Assembly (NCBI RefSeq): GCF_001426245.1
Contig: NZ_LMCM01000008.1
Span: 353,888-417,887, forward strand
Reading direction: 5' to 3'
From: Phycicoccus sp. Root101
Lineage (GTDB): Bacteria; Actinomycetota; Actinomycetes; Actinomycetales; Dermatophilaceae
DNA: 64,000 bases
Of the stretch, positions 7,090 to 16,586 are shown one piece after another. The notes under the pieces were generated by a model, which saw only the letters and a list, made by a program, of their open reading frames with translations, was not told the DNA's origin and did not search any database. The position numbers were made by a program, and so were the translations under genes. The first letter of the stretch is position 1, and each line of letters begins with the position of its first letter.

Positions 7090-9603
7090 TCAGGGCGTCG
7101 TCGGGCAGACGACGGCCGAGCCGGCCCCCGACGCGGTGCGCTCGGCGAGCTGGTCCGCGCCCCGCTCGCGGGCGAGGTTGAAGTCGAGCCAGTCGCCGCG
7201 GACCGGCACCTGGAGGCCGCGCACCGCGCAGGCGAACTCGGCGTCCGGCAGCCGGACGATCGCGGGGAGGGCGTCCGCGGACAGCGACCGCAGGTAGGCG
7301 TAGTCGACGGGAGTGGTGGCCTGCGTGCGGGAGAGGTTGTGCTCGGCGATGTAGAGGTCCGGGTTGACCAGGGCCAGGCCCAGCAGCCCGAGCGCTCCGG
7401 TCCGGACGGCGACCGGGACGAGCCACCGGCGCCCGCCCACGACCCCGGCGACGAGCACCATCACCAGCACGAGGCCGAGCCAGCCCTCGAAGACCGAGAC
7501 GAGCAGCCGGAGCCGGGTGAAGCCGTACGCCTCCTCGTAGAGGCTCATCCGGTGCAGGGCGGAGACGACCACGACGATGGTCATCAGGCACAGGGCGCCG
7601 AGCGCCACGTCACGGCGCCGCGACGGCTCGGCCTTGTGGCTGGCCCAGGCGACGACGGTGAGGGTGAGCACGGTCGCCACGGTCAGCTGGCCGAACCCCT
7701 CGTGGACGTAGTCGGCATACGTCAGCCCGGTCGTCCGCTGGAGGTAGTCGTGGCCACCGAAGAGCGCGGTCGCCTGGGCCACGAGGAAGGCGGCGAAGAC
7801 GGCGTTGACGGCCGCGATCGGGGCCAGCCACTCGAAGGGGCGGCGGCTGGGACGCAGCCGCGGCTGGAGGCGGTCGACGGCTGGTGGGGCGAGGCCCACG
7901 TAGGCCGCCGCGAGGGTGCCGCCCGCGACGAAGAGGGCCAGGGCCGTGCGGGCGGGCAGGTCGTTCCAGGTGATGTCCGGGGTGATCGCGTCGACCCAGG
8001 TCGCGAAGAGGGCATCCGCTGAGGCGAACAGCGACCCGAACACGAGGAGCAGGACGGCGGACAGGAGCCCTGCGCGCACGGCCGGGAGCCAGCTCTGCGT
8101 GCCGCCGCGGGGACGCAGCGTGCGCCCCAGCCAGGGGAGACCGCGCAGGCCGGCCAGGGGGACGGCCACGGCGGACCCGACGGTGCCGAGGACGGAGCTC
8201 GCACGGGTCGAGCCCACGGCGACGAGGGCCAGCGCAGCCAGCAGGCAGAGCACCGTGATCCACGCGGCGTCGCGCAGCACCAGGGTGACGAGCAGCAGGA
8301 CGACGACGGCGACGTCGGCGGTGTCCGTCCAGGACCAGGTGCCCCTGCCGGCCCGGCGGGTGCGCGTCGCGAGCACCGTGGCGCAGATGGCCGCGAGCAC
8401 GAGTGCTGCGCCGAGCCCGATGCGGTGGTCGGGCAGCACCAGGGCGGCGAGGATGCCGGACGCGGCAGCTGCCCCCACGAGGCCCGGCCGGCGCCGGTCC
8501 GCGTCGGGCCAGAACGCGGTGAGGGTGTCACGGGCGGGCGCGGGAAGGGGTGGCTGCGAGGGTGCCGGCGGGGTCAGGGTGCTCATGACGGGCTCCTTGG
8601 TCGTGGTCGGACGGGTGGGGTCGACGGGTAGCAGCACCTCGATGCGGCAGCCGTGCTCACTGTCGGCGACGGCGATGGTGCCGCCGTGCAGCTGGACGAC
8701 CCAGCGCGAGATGGCCAGGCCCAGCCCGGTGCCGCTGTTGTGGGCTGCGCTCGTGGTGAACCGCTCGAACACGAGGCCGCGTTCGGCCGGCGCGATGCCC
8801 GGTCCGTCGTCGGCGACGTCGAGGCGGACCCGGTCGCCCTCGGCGACGGCCGCCACCCTGATCTCGCCGTCGCGCGGGCTGTGGCGGGCAGCGTTGTCGA
8901 GGAGGTTGGCGAGCAGCTGGTGCAGGCGGTCCGCGTCCGCCGACAGCCGCAGTCCGGGAGGTGAGACCACCACGGAGTAGCGCAGGCCGTCGGTCCGGGC
9001 CTGCGCGACGGCTTCCTCGAGGAGCTCGGCGACGTCCACCTTCGCGACCTGGAGGGGTGTCACGCCCTCCTCCACGCGGGACAGGTCGAGGAGGTCGCCG
9101 ACCAGGCGACCCAGTCGCTCGGTCTGGGCCAGGGCTGACCGCAGCTCCTCGGGGCCGGGTTCGGAGACGCCGTCGACGAGGTTCTCCAGGACGGCCTGGA
9201 GCGCGGAGATCGGGGTCCGCAGCTCGTGCGAGACGTTGGCGACGAGGTCGCGACGGTGCCGGTCCACCAGCTCGAGGGTCGCCGACATCCGGTTGAACGC
9301 CCGCGCCAGCTCGCCCACCTCGTCGCCGGAGGTGGCGCGCACGCGCTGGGAGTAGTCCCCCTGCGCCATGCGCTGCGCCGCCACCGTCATCTCCCGCAGC
9401 GGCGAGGTCATGCCGCGGGCCAGCAGCTGGGTGACCACGAGGGCGGCCACGACCGCGACCGGCACCGTCGCCCACGGCGAGACGCCGAGGCGCGTGCCCA
9501 CCACGGCGAGGACCGACGCCACGGTGATCGTCACGGCGACCAGCAGGCCGAGCTTGGTCTTGATGGAACGGGCCCGGTCGAGGGGACGCAGGTCGTAGTT
9601 CAC
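7090..9603 (-). CDS. Sensor histidine kinase read in frame into a DUF4173 membrane protein
   Basis: One uninterrupted 837-residue reading frame. Residues 1-339 are a sensor kinase: two membrane segments (about 20-37 and 46-62), HAMP-like linker, H-box NVSHELRTP with His126, N-box ANLLDNAARHS, and G-boxes DVADDGPGIAP and GTGLGLAISRW. Residues 340-837 are a polytopic membrane protein with 10 or more hydrophobic helices and the SLYEEAYGFTRLRL segment typical of DUF4173. The junction reads EVLLPVDPTRP...KEPVMSTL with no stop. The codons for K-E at the junction form AAGGAG, 6 nt before an internal ATG at 8586, so a separate 498-residue DUF4173 protein may also be made. The start GTG (9603) overlaps the response regulator stop (GTGA), so kinase and regulator are coupled. 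Whether the fusion is natural, recent or a sequencing error is open. Confidence 0.8.
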   Translation of the reverse strand: MNYDLRPLDRARSIKTKLGLLVAVTITVASVLAVVGTRLGVSPWATVPVAVVAALVVTQLLARGMTSPLREMTVAAQRMAQGDYSQRVRATSGDEVGELARAFNRMSATLELVDRHRRDLVANVSHELRTPISALQAVLENLVDGVSEPGPEELRSALAQTERLGRLVGDLLDLSRVEEGVTPLQVAKVDVAELLEEAVAQARTDGLRYSVVVSPPGLRLSADADRLHQLLANLLDNAARHSPRDGEIRVAAVAEGDRVRLDVADDGPGIAPAERGLVFERFTTSAAHNSGTGLGLAISRWVVQLHGGTIAVADSEHGCRIEVLLPVDPTRPTTTKEPVMSTLTPPAPSQPPLPAPARDTLTAFWPDADRRRPGLVGAAAASGILAALVLPDHRIGLGAALVLAAICATVLATRTRRAGRGTWSWTDTADVAVVVLLLVTLVLRDAAWITVLCLLAALALVAVGSTRASSVLGTVGSAVAVPLAGLRGLPWLGRTLRPRGGTQSWLPAVRAGLLSAVLLLVFGSLFASADALFATWVDAITPDITWNDLPARTALALFVAGGTLAAAYVGLAPPAVDRLQPRLRPSRRPFEWLAPIAAVNAVFAAFLVAQATALFGGHDYLQRTTGLTYADYVHEGFGQLTVATVLTLTVVAWASHKAEPSRRRDVALGALCLMTIVVVVSALHRMSLYEEAYGFTRLRLLVSVFEGWLGLVLVMVLVAGVVGGRRWLVPVAVRTGALGLLGLALVNPDLYIAEHNLSRTQATTPVDYAYLRSLSADALPAIVRLPDAEFACAVRGLQVPVRGDWLDFNLARERGADQLAERTASGAGSAVVCPTTP

Positions 9604-10286
9604 GCGCCCGGCTCCAGGGCGTAGCCGACGCCGTGGACCGTGCGGACGCGGTCGGCGCCGAGCTTGCGGCGCAACGACTTCACGTGGCTGTCGACGGTGC
9701 GGGTGCCGGAGGCGTCGGCCCAGCCCCACACCTCGGCGAGCAGTGCCTCCCTGGACAGGACGGTGCCGGGACGGGCGGCGAGGCAGGCGAGCAGGTCGAA
9801 CTCGGTGGGGGTGAGGTGCACCTCGGCGTCGCCCGCCCAGACCCTGCGCTGCGCGCCGTCGATCCGCAGGCCGTTGACGGCGACGGTGGGGGCGGGGGCG
9901 TGCGCCTCGGCAGCCCGCTCGACCCGGCGCAGCAGGACGCGGAGCCGGGCCACGAGCTCGCGCATCGAGAACGGCTTGGTCATGTAGTCGTCCGCGCCGA
10001 TGCCGAGGCCCACCAGCAGGTCGGTCTCGTCGTCGCGTGCGGTAAGCATGAGGACCGGCACCGGTCGGGTCGCCTGGAGGCGGCGGCACACCTCGAGCCC
10101 GTCGAGCCCCGGCAGCATGACGTCGAGGACGACGACCTGGGGGTCCCACGTCGCGGCGTGGTCGAGGGCCACCAGCCCGTCGTGCACCTGCTGCGCGTCG
10201 AAGCCCTCGGCGACGAGGCGGGCGGTGATGGCGTCGGCGATGGTCGGCTCGTCCTCGACGACCAGGACACGGGGTGGATGGCTCAC
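9600..10286 (-). CDS. OmpR/PhoB-type response regulator
   Basis: A 228-residue two-component regulator. The receiver domain begins RVLVVEDEP, has the phospho-acceptor Asp55 in VVVLDVMLPGLDGL, Thr82 in MLTARDD and Lys104 in DDYMTKPFS. The C-terminal winged-helix DNA-binding domain (about 140-225) includes VHLTPTEFDLLACLAARPG and the SGTRTVDSHVKSLRRKLG recognition region. It overlaps the downstream kinase by 4 nt (GTGA), the usual cognate pair arrangement. The GTG at 10286 is the start because SHPPRVLVVEDEP begins there and a -10-like TACGCT lies 6 nt upstream, implying leaderless translation. The signal and targets are not evident. Confidence 0.95.
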   Translation of the reverse strand: MSHPPRVLVVEDEPTIADAITARLVAEGFDAQQVHDGLVALDHAATWDPQVVVLDVMLPGLDGLEVCRRLQATRPVPVLMLTARDDETDLLVGLGIGADDYMTKPFSMRELVARLRVLLRRVERAAEAHAPAPTVAVNGLRIDGAQRRVWAGDAEVHLTPTEFDLLACLAARPGTVLSREALLAEVWGWADASGTRTVDSHVKSLRRKLGADRVRTVHGVGYALEPGA

Positions 10287-10292
10287 GGTTCG

Positions 10293-10298
10293 AGCGTA
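10293..10298 (-). promoter_or_regulatory. -10 element TACGCT for the response regulator operon
   Basis: Read on the minus strand, TACGCT is followed by 6 nt and then the GTG start of the response regulator. It faces the ispE promoter about 130 bp away. Confidence 0.5.
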
Positions 10299-10423
10299 GG
10301 AGGAGCGCGAGGAGGGTCGGCGGAGATCATGTGAAGGTTCTGTGCAGATGTGTGAGGCGTCGGTCCTCGAGGGCCCCCAGGTGCCGGCGGCTGTGCTGAT
10401 CCGCGCGGTGCGGCCGTCCCCGT

Positions 10424-10429
10424 TAGGGT
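10424..10429 (+). promoter_or_regulatory. -10 element TAGGGT; ispE probably leaderless
   Basis: TAGGGT is followed by 7 nt and then the ispE ATG (10437). No ribosome binding site precedes the ATG. Confidence 0.6.
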
Positions 10430-10436
10430 TGCGACC

Positions 10437-11371
10437 ATGACCTCTGCCGCCGTGATGCCGTCGTCCGTGACGGTGCGGGTCCCGGCCAAGGTCAACCTCG
10501 AGCTGCTCGTCGGTGCGCCCCGTGAGGACGGCTACCACCCGCTGGCGACCGTCTACCACGCCGTGAGCCTCTACGACGAGGTCACCGTCGCCGCCGCGGA
10601 CGACTGGGGGGTGGGGGTCTCGGGCCCGCAGTCCCTCGGGGTGCCGGTGGACGAGAGCAACCTCGCCCTCCGGGCCGCGCGCATGCTCGCCGAGGTCGGC
10701 GAGGTGCGCGAGCCCGTGCACGTGAGCATCCGCAAGGACATCCCCGTGATGGGCGGTATGGCGGGTGGTTCGGCCGACGCCGCGGCCGCCCTGGTCGCGT
10801 GCGACCGGCTGTGGGGGCTGGCGCTGCCCCGGACCGAGCTCGAGCACATCGCGGCCGAGCTCGGGAGCGACGTCCCCTTCCTGCTCTCCGGCGGCACCTC
10901 GATGGGATCCGGGCGCGGCGAGGTGCTGGCACCAGTGCTGGCGCGGGGCAGCTTCCACTGGGTGTTCGCGCTCAGCGAGACCGGACTGTCCACGCCGGCC
11001 GTGTACGCCGAGTGCGACCGGCTGCGCGGCGACAAGGCCGTCAAGGACCCCTCATCGAGCCCGCAGATGATGCAGGCACTGCGCTCCGGCGACCCGCGGG
11101 CCCTCGGCGAGGCGCTTCAGAACGACCTGCAGGCGGCGGCGATCTCGCTCATGCCGGCGCTGGGTGACGTGCTCGACGCAGGCCTGGAGTTCGGGGCCCT
11201 CGGCGGCGTCGTCTCCGGTTCGGGACCGACCGTGGCGTTCGTGGTGGAGAACAACGAGGCCGCCCTCGACCTGGCCGTGTCGCTGACGGCCTCGGGCGCG
11301 GTGCAGGACGTCCGGCGCGCCACCGGCCCCGCGCACGGTGCCCACGAGATCAGCGGACCGCGGCCCGGCTG

Positions 11372-11372
<1 letters not shown>
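10437..11372 (+). CDS. ispE: 4-diphosphocytidyl-2-C-methyl-D-erythritol kinase
   Basis: IspE phosphorylates CDP-methylerythritol in the MEP isoprenoid pathway. 311 residues of the GHMP kinase family: N-terminal VRVPAKVNLELLVG, the DGYHPLATVYHAVSLYD block near residue 35, the glycine-rich ATP loop PVMGGMAGGSADAAAALVA near 105, and the C-terminal GGVVSGSGPTVAF motif near 260. Its stop overlaps the ATG of the next gene (TGATG), so the ABC-F protein is translationally coupled. The link rsmA-ispE is conserved in actinobacteria, but here a two-component system has been inserted between them on the opposite strand. Confidence 0.96.
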
Positions 11373-13192
<1,820 letters not shown>

Positions 13193-13198
13193 GGAGCC

Positions 13199-13720
13199 TC
13201 AGACCTCGAACGGCGAGAGGAGGCGGCGCAGCATCGCCGCAAGCTCCTCGTGGTCCTTGGGGGACAGCTCGGCGAGCAGCGTGCGCTCGCGGTCGAGGAG
13301 GTCGGCCATCGCGGCGTCAACGGCCTGCTGCCCCGCCGGGGTGAGCCGGACGATGACGCCGCGGCGGTCGGTGGGGTCGGGGCTGCGGCCGACGAGGCCG
13401 CGACGCTCGAGCCGGTCCACGCGGTTGGTCATGGTGCCGCTGGTGACGAGGGTCTGGCGGATCAGCTGCCCGGGGGAGAGCTCGTAGGGGTCGCCGGCGC
13501 GGCGCAGGGCCGAGAGGACGTCGAACTCCCAACCCTCGAGCTGGTGCAGCGCGAACGCCTGCGCGCGGTCGAGGTCCAGGCGGCGGGCGAGGCGGGAGAC
13601 GCGGGAGAACACCTGCAACGGGGCGACGTCGAGGTCGGGGCGCTCGCGCCGCCAGGCCTCGACGATGTGGTCCACGTCGTCGGCCGGTGGCACGACCGGT
13701 CCTGGGCGTCGGGGACTCAT
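13199..13720 (-). CDS. MarR-family transcriptional regulator
   Basis: A 173-residue winged-helix regulator. The MarR core is visible: helices around GWEFDVLSALRRAG, recognition region QTLVTSGTMTNRVDRLERRG near residue 95 and wing SPDPTDRRGVIVRLTPAGQQ near 120. Its gene is divergent from a SAM methyltransferase, with an inverted-repeat operator between them. The ATG at 13720 is chosen because TACAGT lies exactly 7 nt upstream on the minus strand (leaderless), although reading could extend upstream to 13759 through the operator. It most likely represses itself and the methyltransferase in response to a small ligand that cannot be named. Confidence 0.92.
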   Translation of the reverse strand: MSPRRPGPVVPPADDVDHIVEAWRRERPDLDVAPLQVFSRVSRLARRLDLDRAQAFALHQLEGWEFDVLSALRRAGDPYELSPGQLIRQTLVTSGTMTNRVDRLERRGLVGRSPDPTDRRGVIVRLTPAGQQAVDAAMADLLDRERTLLAELSPKDHEELAAMLRRLLSPFEV

Positions 13721-13727
13721 GGCGAGA

Positions 13728-13733
13728 ACTGTA
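13728..13733 (-). promoter_or_regulatory. -10 element TACAGT for marR
   Basis: On the minus strand TACAGT is followed by 7 nt and the marR ATG. It sits 7 bp from the operator half-sites at 13741-13760, so a bound repressor would block RNA polymerase. Confidence 0.55.
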
Positions 13734-13740
13734 CCCCTCA

Positions 13741-13760
13741 TCAAGTATCTTGATATCAAG
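13741..13760. promoter_or_regulatory. MarR operator, three alternating half-sites
   Basis: TCAAG-TAT-CTTGA (13741-13753) is an inverted repeat, and CTTGATATCAAG (13749-13760) is a perfect 12-bp palindrome sharing the middle half-site. The AT-rich sequence stands out from its surroundings. Position between the divergent marR and methyltransferase starts, overlapping or abutting both promoters, fits autoregulation by the MarR protein. Confidence 0.8.
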
Positions 13761-13784
13761 AGAAGTGAGGGGCATCATGAGGAC

Positions 13785-14591
13785 ATGAGCACCCACTGGG
13801 ACCCGACGCAGTACGCCAAGTTCTCCGACCACCGGTCGCGCCCCTTCGGGGACCTCATGGCCCGGGTCGGTGCGAGCTCGCCCGGTCTGGTCGTCGACCT
13901 CGGTTGCGGCAACGGCCCGCTGACGTTGGGGCTCGCCCGCCGGTGGCCCGACGCGCGCGTCGTGGGCGTGGACCACTCGCCGGAGATGTTGGACGCGGCT
14001 CGAGAGCTCGACGCCGAGGGGCGCGTCGAGTGGGTGGAGGCCGATGTCGCGTCGTGGGACGTGGGCTCGCTCGGGGCGGCCCCGGACGTCATCGTCACCA
14101 ACGCGACGCTGCAGTGGGTGCCCGGTCACCTCGCGCTCGTCCGCGCCTGGGTGCAGGCGCTCGCTCCCGGCGGCTGGTTCGCGATGCAGGTGCCCGGCAA
14201 CAACGACGCTCCCTCTCACGCGCTCATGCGTGAGACGGCGGCGGACCACCCCGCGGCCGACCGGCTCGCTCCTGCGCTCGACCGGCTGGCCGTCCACGAC
14301 CCGGCCCGGTACGTCGTGGAGCTCGGCGCCCTCGGCTGCGAGGTCGACGGGTGGGAGACGACCTACCAGCACGTCCTCGACCCGGGCGGTGCGCAGGACA
14401 ACCCGGTGCTCGAGTGGGTGCGAGGGACCGGGCTGCGGCCGGTCCTCGAGGCGCTCGACGACGAGACGGAACGAGCGGCGTTCCTGGCGGACTACGACGC
14501 GCGGCTCCGCGCGGCATACCCCCGCACGCCGGTGGGGGTGATCCTGGCGTTCCGGCGGGTGTTCGCCGTGGCCCACCGCACCGGTGCCTGA
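13785..14591 (+). CDS. Trans-aconitate 2-methyltransferase-like SAM methyltransferase
   Basis: A 268-residue class I methyltransferase resembling Tam, which methylates trans-aconitate, a toxic isomer of the citrate-cycle intermediate. The N-terminus HWDPTQYAKFSDHRSRPFGDL matches the Tam family opening; SAM motif I is LVVDLGCGNGPLTLGLARRWP near residue 32; DHSPEMLDAAR is near 62; TNATLQWVPGHLAL near 105 is a family-like segment. The ATG at 13785 has GAGG just upstream. It is divergent from marR across the operator, so it is the likely regulated target. The exact substrate is inferred from overall similarity. Confidence 0.85.
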   Translation: MSTHWDPTQYAKFSDHRSRPFGDLMARVGASSPGLVVDLGCGNGPLTLGLARRWPDARVVGVDHSPEMLDAARELDAEGRVEWVEADVASWDVGSLGAAPDVIVTNATLQWVPGHLALVRAWVQALAPGGWFAMQVPGNNDAPSHALMRETAADHPAADRLAPALDRLAVHDPARYVVELGALGCEVDGWETTYQHVLDPGGAQDNPVLEWVRGTGLRPVLEALDDETERAAFLADYDARLRAAYPRTPVGVILAFRRVFAVAHRTGA

Positions 14592-14611
14592 CCGCCGGGC
14601 GCGCCAGCGGC

Positions 14612-15274
14612 CTACTTGGCGGTGATGGCGAGGGTCGGCTTGTTCTCGAGGTTGGCGAGGCCGTTCCACGCGAGGTTGACGAGGTGGGCGGCGACGTCGG
14701 CCTTCTTCATCTTGCGCGAGTCGAGCCACCACTGGCCGGTGAGGGCCACCATGCCGACGAGCATCTGGGCATAGAGGGGGGCGGTCTTGGGGTCGATCTT
14801 CCGGCGCTTGAACTCGGCCGCGAGGATGTGCTCGACCTGGCTCGCGACGTCGGACATGAGGCTCGCGAACGAACCGGTCGACTGCCCGGGCGGGCTGTCG
14901 CGGACGAGGATCCGGAACCCGTCGGTGGAGCTCTCGATGTAGTCGAGCAGGGCCATGGCTGCGCGTTCCAGGGTCTGGCGACTGTTGAGGTCGGCGGTCA
15001 GCGCTCCGGTGACGAGGGTGAGGAGGGCGGCGATCTCACGGTCGACCACGACGGCGTACAAGCCCTCCTTGCCCCCGAAGTGCTCGTAGACGACCGGCTT
15101 GGAGACGTTGGCCTTCGCGGCGATCTCCTCGACGGTCGTACCCTCGAAACCCTTGTCGGCAAACAACTTCCTGCCCACGTCGATGAGCTGCTCGCGACGC
15201 TGCTTCCCGGTCATGCGCGACTTCGCGACCGTGGTCACGGGCTTGTCATGGCTGCTGCTCACACGCTCCATCAT
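14612..15274 (-). CDS. TetR-family transcriptional regulator
   Basis: A regulator of about 215-220 residues. The N-terminal helix-turn-helix is clear: MTGKQRREQLIDVGRKLFAD followed by TTVEEIAAKANVSKPVVYEH, with FGGKEGLYAVVVDRE beginning the ligand domain. The C-terminal region is helical with no recognisable ligand motif. Three in-frame starts are possible: ATG 15274, ATG 15271 and GTG 15262; the last has a CATGAT hexamer 7 nt upstream and would be leaderless. The gene converges on the methyltransferase and lies next to a tRNA-Gln gene. As I recall, a TetR gene also lies in this part of the M. tuberculosis block (near glmU and mfd), so it may be part of the core. Confidence 0.9.
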   Translation of the reverse strand: MMERVSSSHDKPVTTVAKSRMTGKQRREQLIDVGRKLFADKGFEGTTVEEIAAKANVSKPVVYEHFGGKEGLYAVVVDREIAALLTLVTGALTADLNSRQTLERAAMALLDYIESSTDGFRILVRDSPPGQSTGSFASLMSDVASQVEHILAAEFKRRKIDPKTAPLYAQMLVGMVALTGQWWLDSRKMKKADVAAHLVNLAWNGLANLENKPTLAITAK

Positions 15275-15389
15275 GCCTGTTGCCCCCGCCCCGCCCGACC
15301 GGTGTGCCGCGTGGCCGGACCGTGAGGTCCAGCGGGGTGAGGGCACCGCCGCGGATTGGCTACCCTTTGCAGGTCCCTCTGCGGGACGT

Positions 15390-15468
15390 TCCCCGGTTGG
15401 TCTGCTGGCAGGGCCCGCCTGACTTTGAATCAGGACAAGCGACGTAGGTTCGATTCCTACCCGGGGAG
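15390..15468 (+). tRNA. tRNA-Gln (anticodon TTG)
   Basis: Acceptor arms TCCCCGG (15390-15396) and CCGGGGA (15461-15467) pair perfectly, with G as discriminator. The anticodon stem CCTGA/TCAGG closes the loop CTTTGAA, giving anticodon TTG (reads CAA glutamine). The T arm GTAGG-TTCGATT-CCTAC is perfect. The D stem GGTC/GGCC includes one G-T pair. Two oddities: two bases instead of one between D and anticodon stems, and a variable region of 9 nt instead of 4-5. CCA is not encoded. A strand of accessory genes starts just downstream. Confidence 0.85.
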
Positions 15469-15567
15469 CGCCGTTCTGAGGCGCGCGGGTTACTCCAGCC
15501 CCGGGGCGGACCATCGGAGGGTGTTGCTCCGCTCGTGCCTTGTGGCTCGACGTGGGACGCTCCGGTG

Positions 15568-16245
15568 ATGGGGGAGCTGTCGGTCGCTCGCGTGCTCTGG
15601 TTGCTGGGGCAGGACGAGCAGCTGTTCCGGCCGCGGGTCGGTGCGATGGGGGTCGCCGTGGCCGCGGCGGCGCTCGTCGACGTCGTCGGCAGTGGTGCGG
15701 CAACGTGGGTCGACTCGTCCGGCCAGCCCGAGGTCGTATGCACCGGTGAGTCGCCTTCGGACGCGCTCATCGGGCGCTGGGCTGCCGCGCTCGAGGAGTC
15801 CGGAGGGAGGGAGCCGCTCCGAGTCATCCACGCCATCAACGCCATGGGTTCCCAGAACTGGGACGCCGTCGGCGCGGACCTGGCGAGGCAGGGGATGGCC
15901 GAGGAGGTCCCGCGTCCCGTGCGGCGATGGATGGCGCCACGACGCAGGCCCGACCTCGCCGTCGCGCGCCGGGAGCGGGCGAGGCTCCTCGCCGTGATCG
16001 GAGGCCGTGGCACCGCCTCTGCGCAGGAGGAAGGCGTGCTCGCCGTGGCCTGGTGCGCGGGGATCGCCGAACACGTCCTCAGCACGAACGCCTTCACGGA
16101 CTCGGGGGTCATCGAGCCCACGCGGAGGTTCCTCGCCAACAGCGCGCTGGTGCCCAGGCTCGAACCCGCGGTGTCCTACCTGGTGAGCATGGGCCCGCTC
16201 CTCGGCATGGACGGGAACCCCGGCTGGAGTGGCCCGGGCGGCTGA
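15568..16245 (+). CDS. GOLPH3/VPS74 (GPP34)-like protein
   Basis: A 225-residue, mostly helical protein. The alternation of a hydrophobic N-terminal block (GELSVARVLWLLGQDEQLFR, AMGVAVAAAALVDVVGSGAA), a central Q-G-M-A-E-E segment and an Arg-rich stretch (RRPDLAVARRERARLLAVIG) followed by EEGVLAVAWCAGIAEHVL resembles actinobacterial GPP34-domain proteins, relatives of the phosphoinositide-binding eukaryotic GOLPH3; their bacterial role is unclear. The first ~11 residues upstream of the ATG at 15568 were excluded because no ribosome binding site supports them. It starts 100 bp after the tRNA gene. Confidence 0.6.
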   Translation: MGELSVARVLWLLGQDEQLFRPRVGAMGVAVAAAALVDVVGSGAATWVDSSGQPEVVCTGESPSDALIGRWAAALEESGGREPLRVIHAINAMGSQNWDAVGADLARQGMAEEVPRPVRRWMAPRRRPDLAVARRERARLLAVIGGRGTASAQEEGVLAVAWCAGIAEHVLSTNAFTDSGVIEPTRRFLANSALVPRLEPAVSYLVSMGPLLGMDGNPGWSGPGG

Positions 16246-16392
16246 GGTCACCTGCAGTCCAGAGCGCCGGAGTGGCCTTCGCCGTCGCCCTCTCGTCGTC
16301 GCCTTCGTCGCTGCGCTCGCTGCGATGTGGGCGCCGGCGTGGCAGTTCAAGGAGCTAACCTGACCGCGACGGTCGCGTCCGGCTGGGTCGCG
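16246..16392. other. Short gene-free stretch beside two disrupted genes
   Basis: 147 bp with no credible ORF or RNA. It has a run of CGTCG/GCCGTCG-type low-complexity sequence around 16270-16325. It separates the GPP34-like gene from a small frameshifted ORF. Confidence 0.3.
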
Positions 16393-16568
16393 TCAGCCGC
16401 CGAGCGCCCCCGCCATGACAGCCCCGCAGGAGGCCGCGAGCATCAGGGAGTGCTGGCCGGCGGGCGTCCGCAACAGGATGCCGCGGCCCCGAACGTCAGG
16501 ACCTCGGTCTCGTCCACCTCGGCGGCCGTCGCCACGAGCGTTCTTCGCAGCGAGTCGCTCAGGGACAT
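16393..16568 (-). pseudogene. Small hydrophobic-tail protein, frameshifted
   Basis: An ATG at 16568 on the minus strand has a CATACT hexamer exactly 7 nt upstream, the same promoter-to-start geometry as intact leaderless genes in this window. Its frame gives MSLSDSLRRTLVATAAEVDE and then TEVLTFG before running into unrelated residues and a TGA at 16443. In the next frame the sequence continues sensibly as RGILLRTPAGQHSLMLAASC and GAVMAGALGG, ending at 16393. A one-base indel near 16480-16490 would rejoin them into about 58 residues. I cannot identify the family. The region may be decaying, or the sequence may contain an error. Confidence 0.45.
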
Positions 16569-16575
16569 GCCGGCG

Positions 16576-16581
16576 AGTATG
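16576..16581 (-). promoter_or_regulatory. -10 element CATACT upstream of the frameshifted ORF
   Basis: Minus-strand CATACT followed by 7 nt and the ATG at 16568. It lies a few bases past the distal stop of the neighbouring glyoxalase-like gene, so the promoter is effectively at the end of that gene. Confidence 0.4.
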
Positions 16582-16586
16582 CCGCG

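Noticed and set aside
7084..8022. Long plus-strand reading frames opposite the kinase/DUF4173 gene
   Set aside because: They are Arg/Gly/Asp-rich mirror frames of a GC-rich gene with no domain; typical shadow frames.
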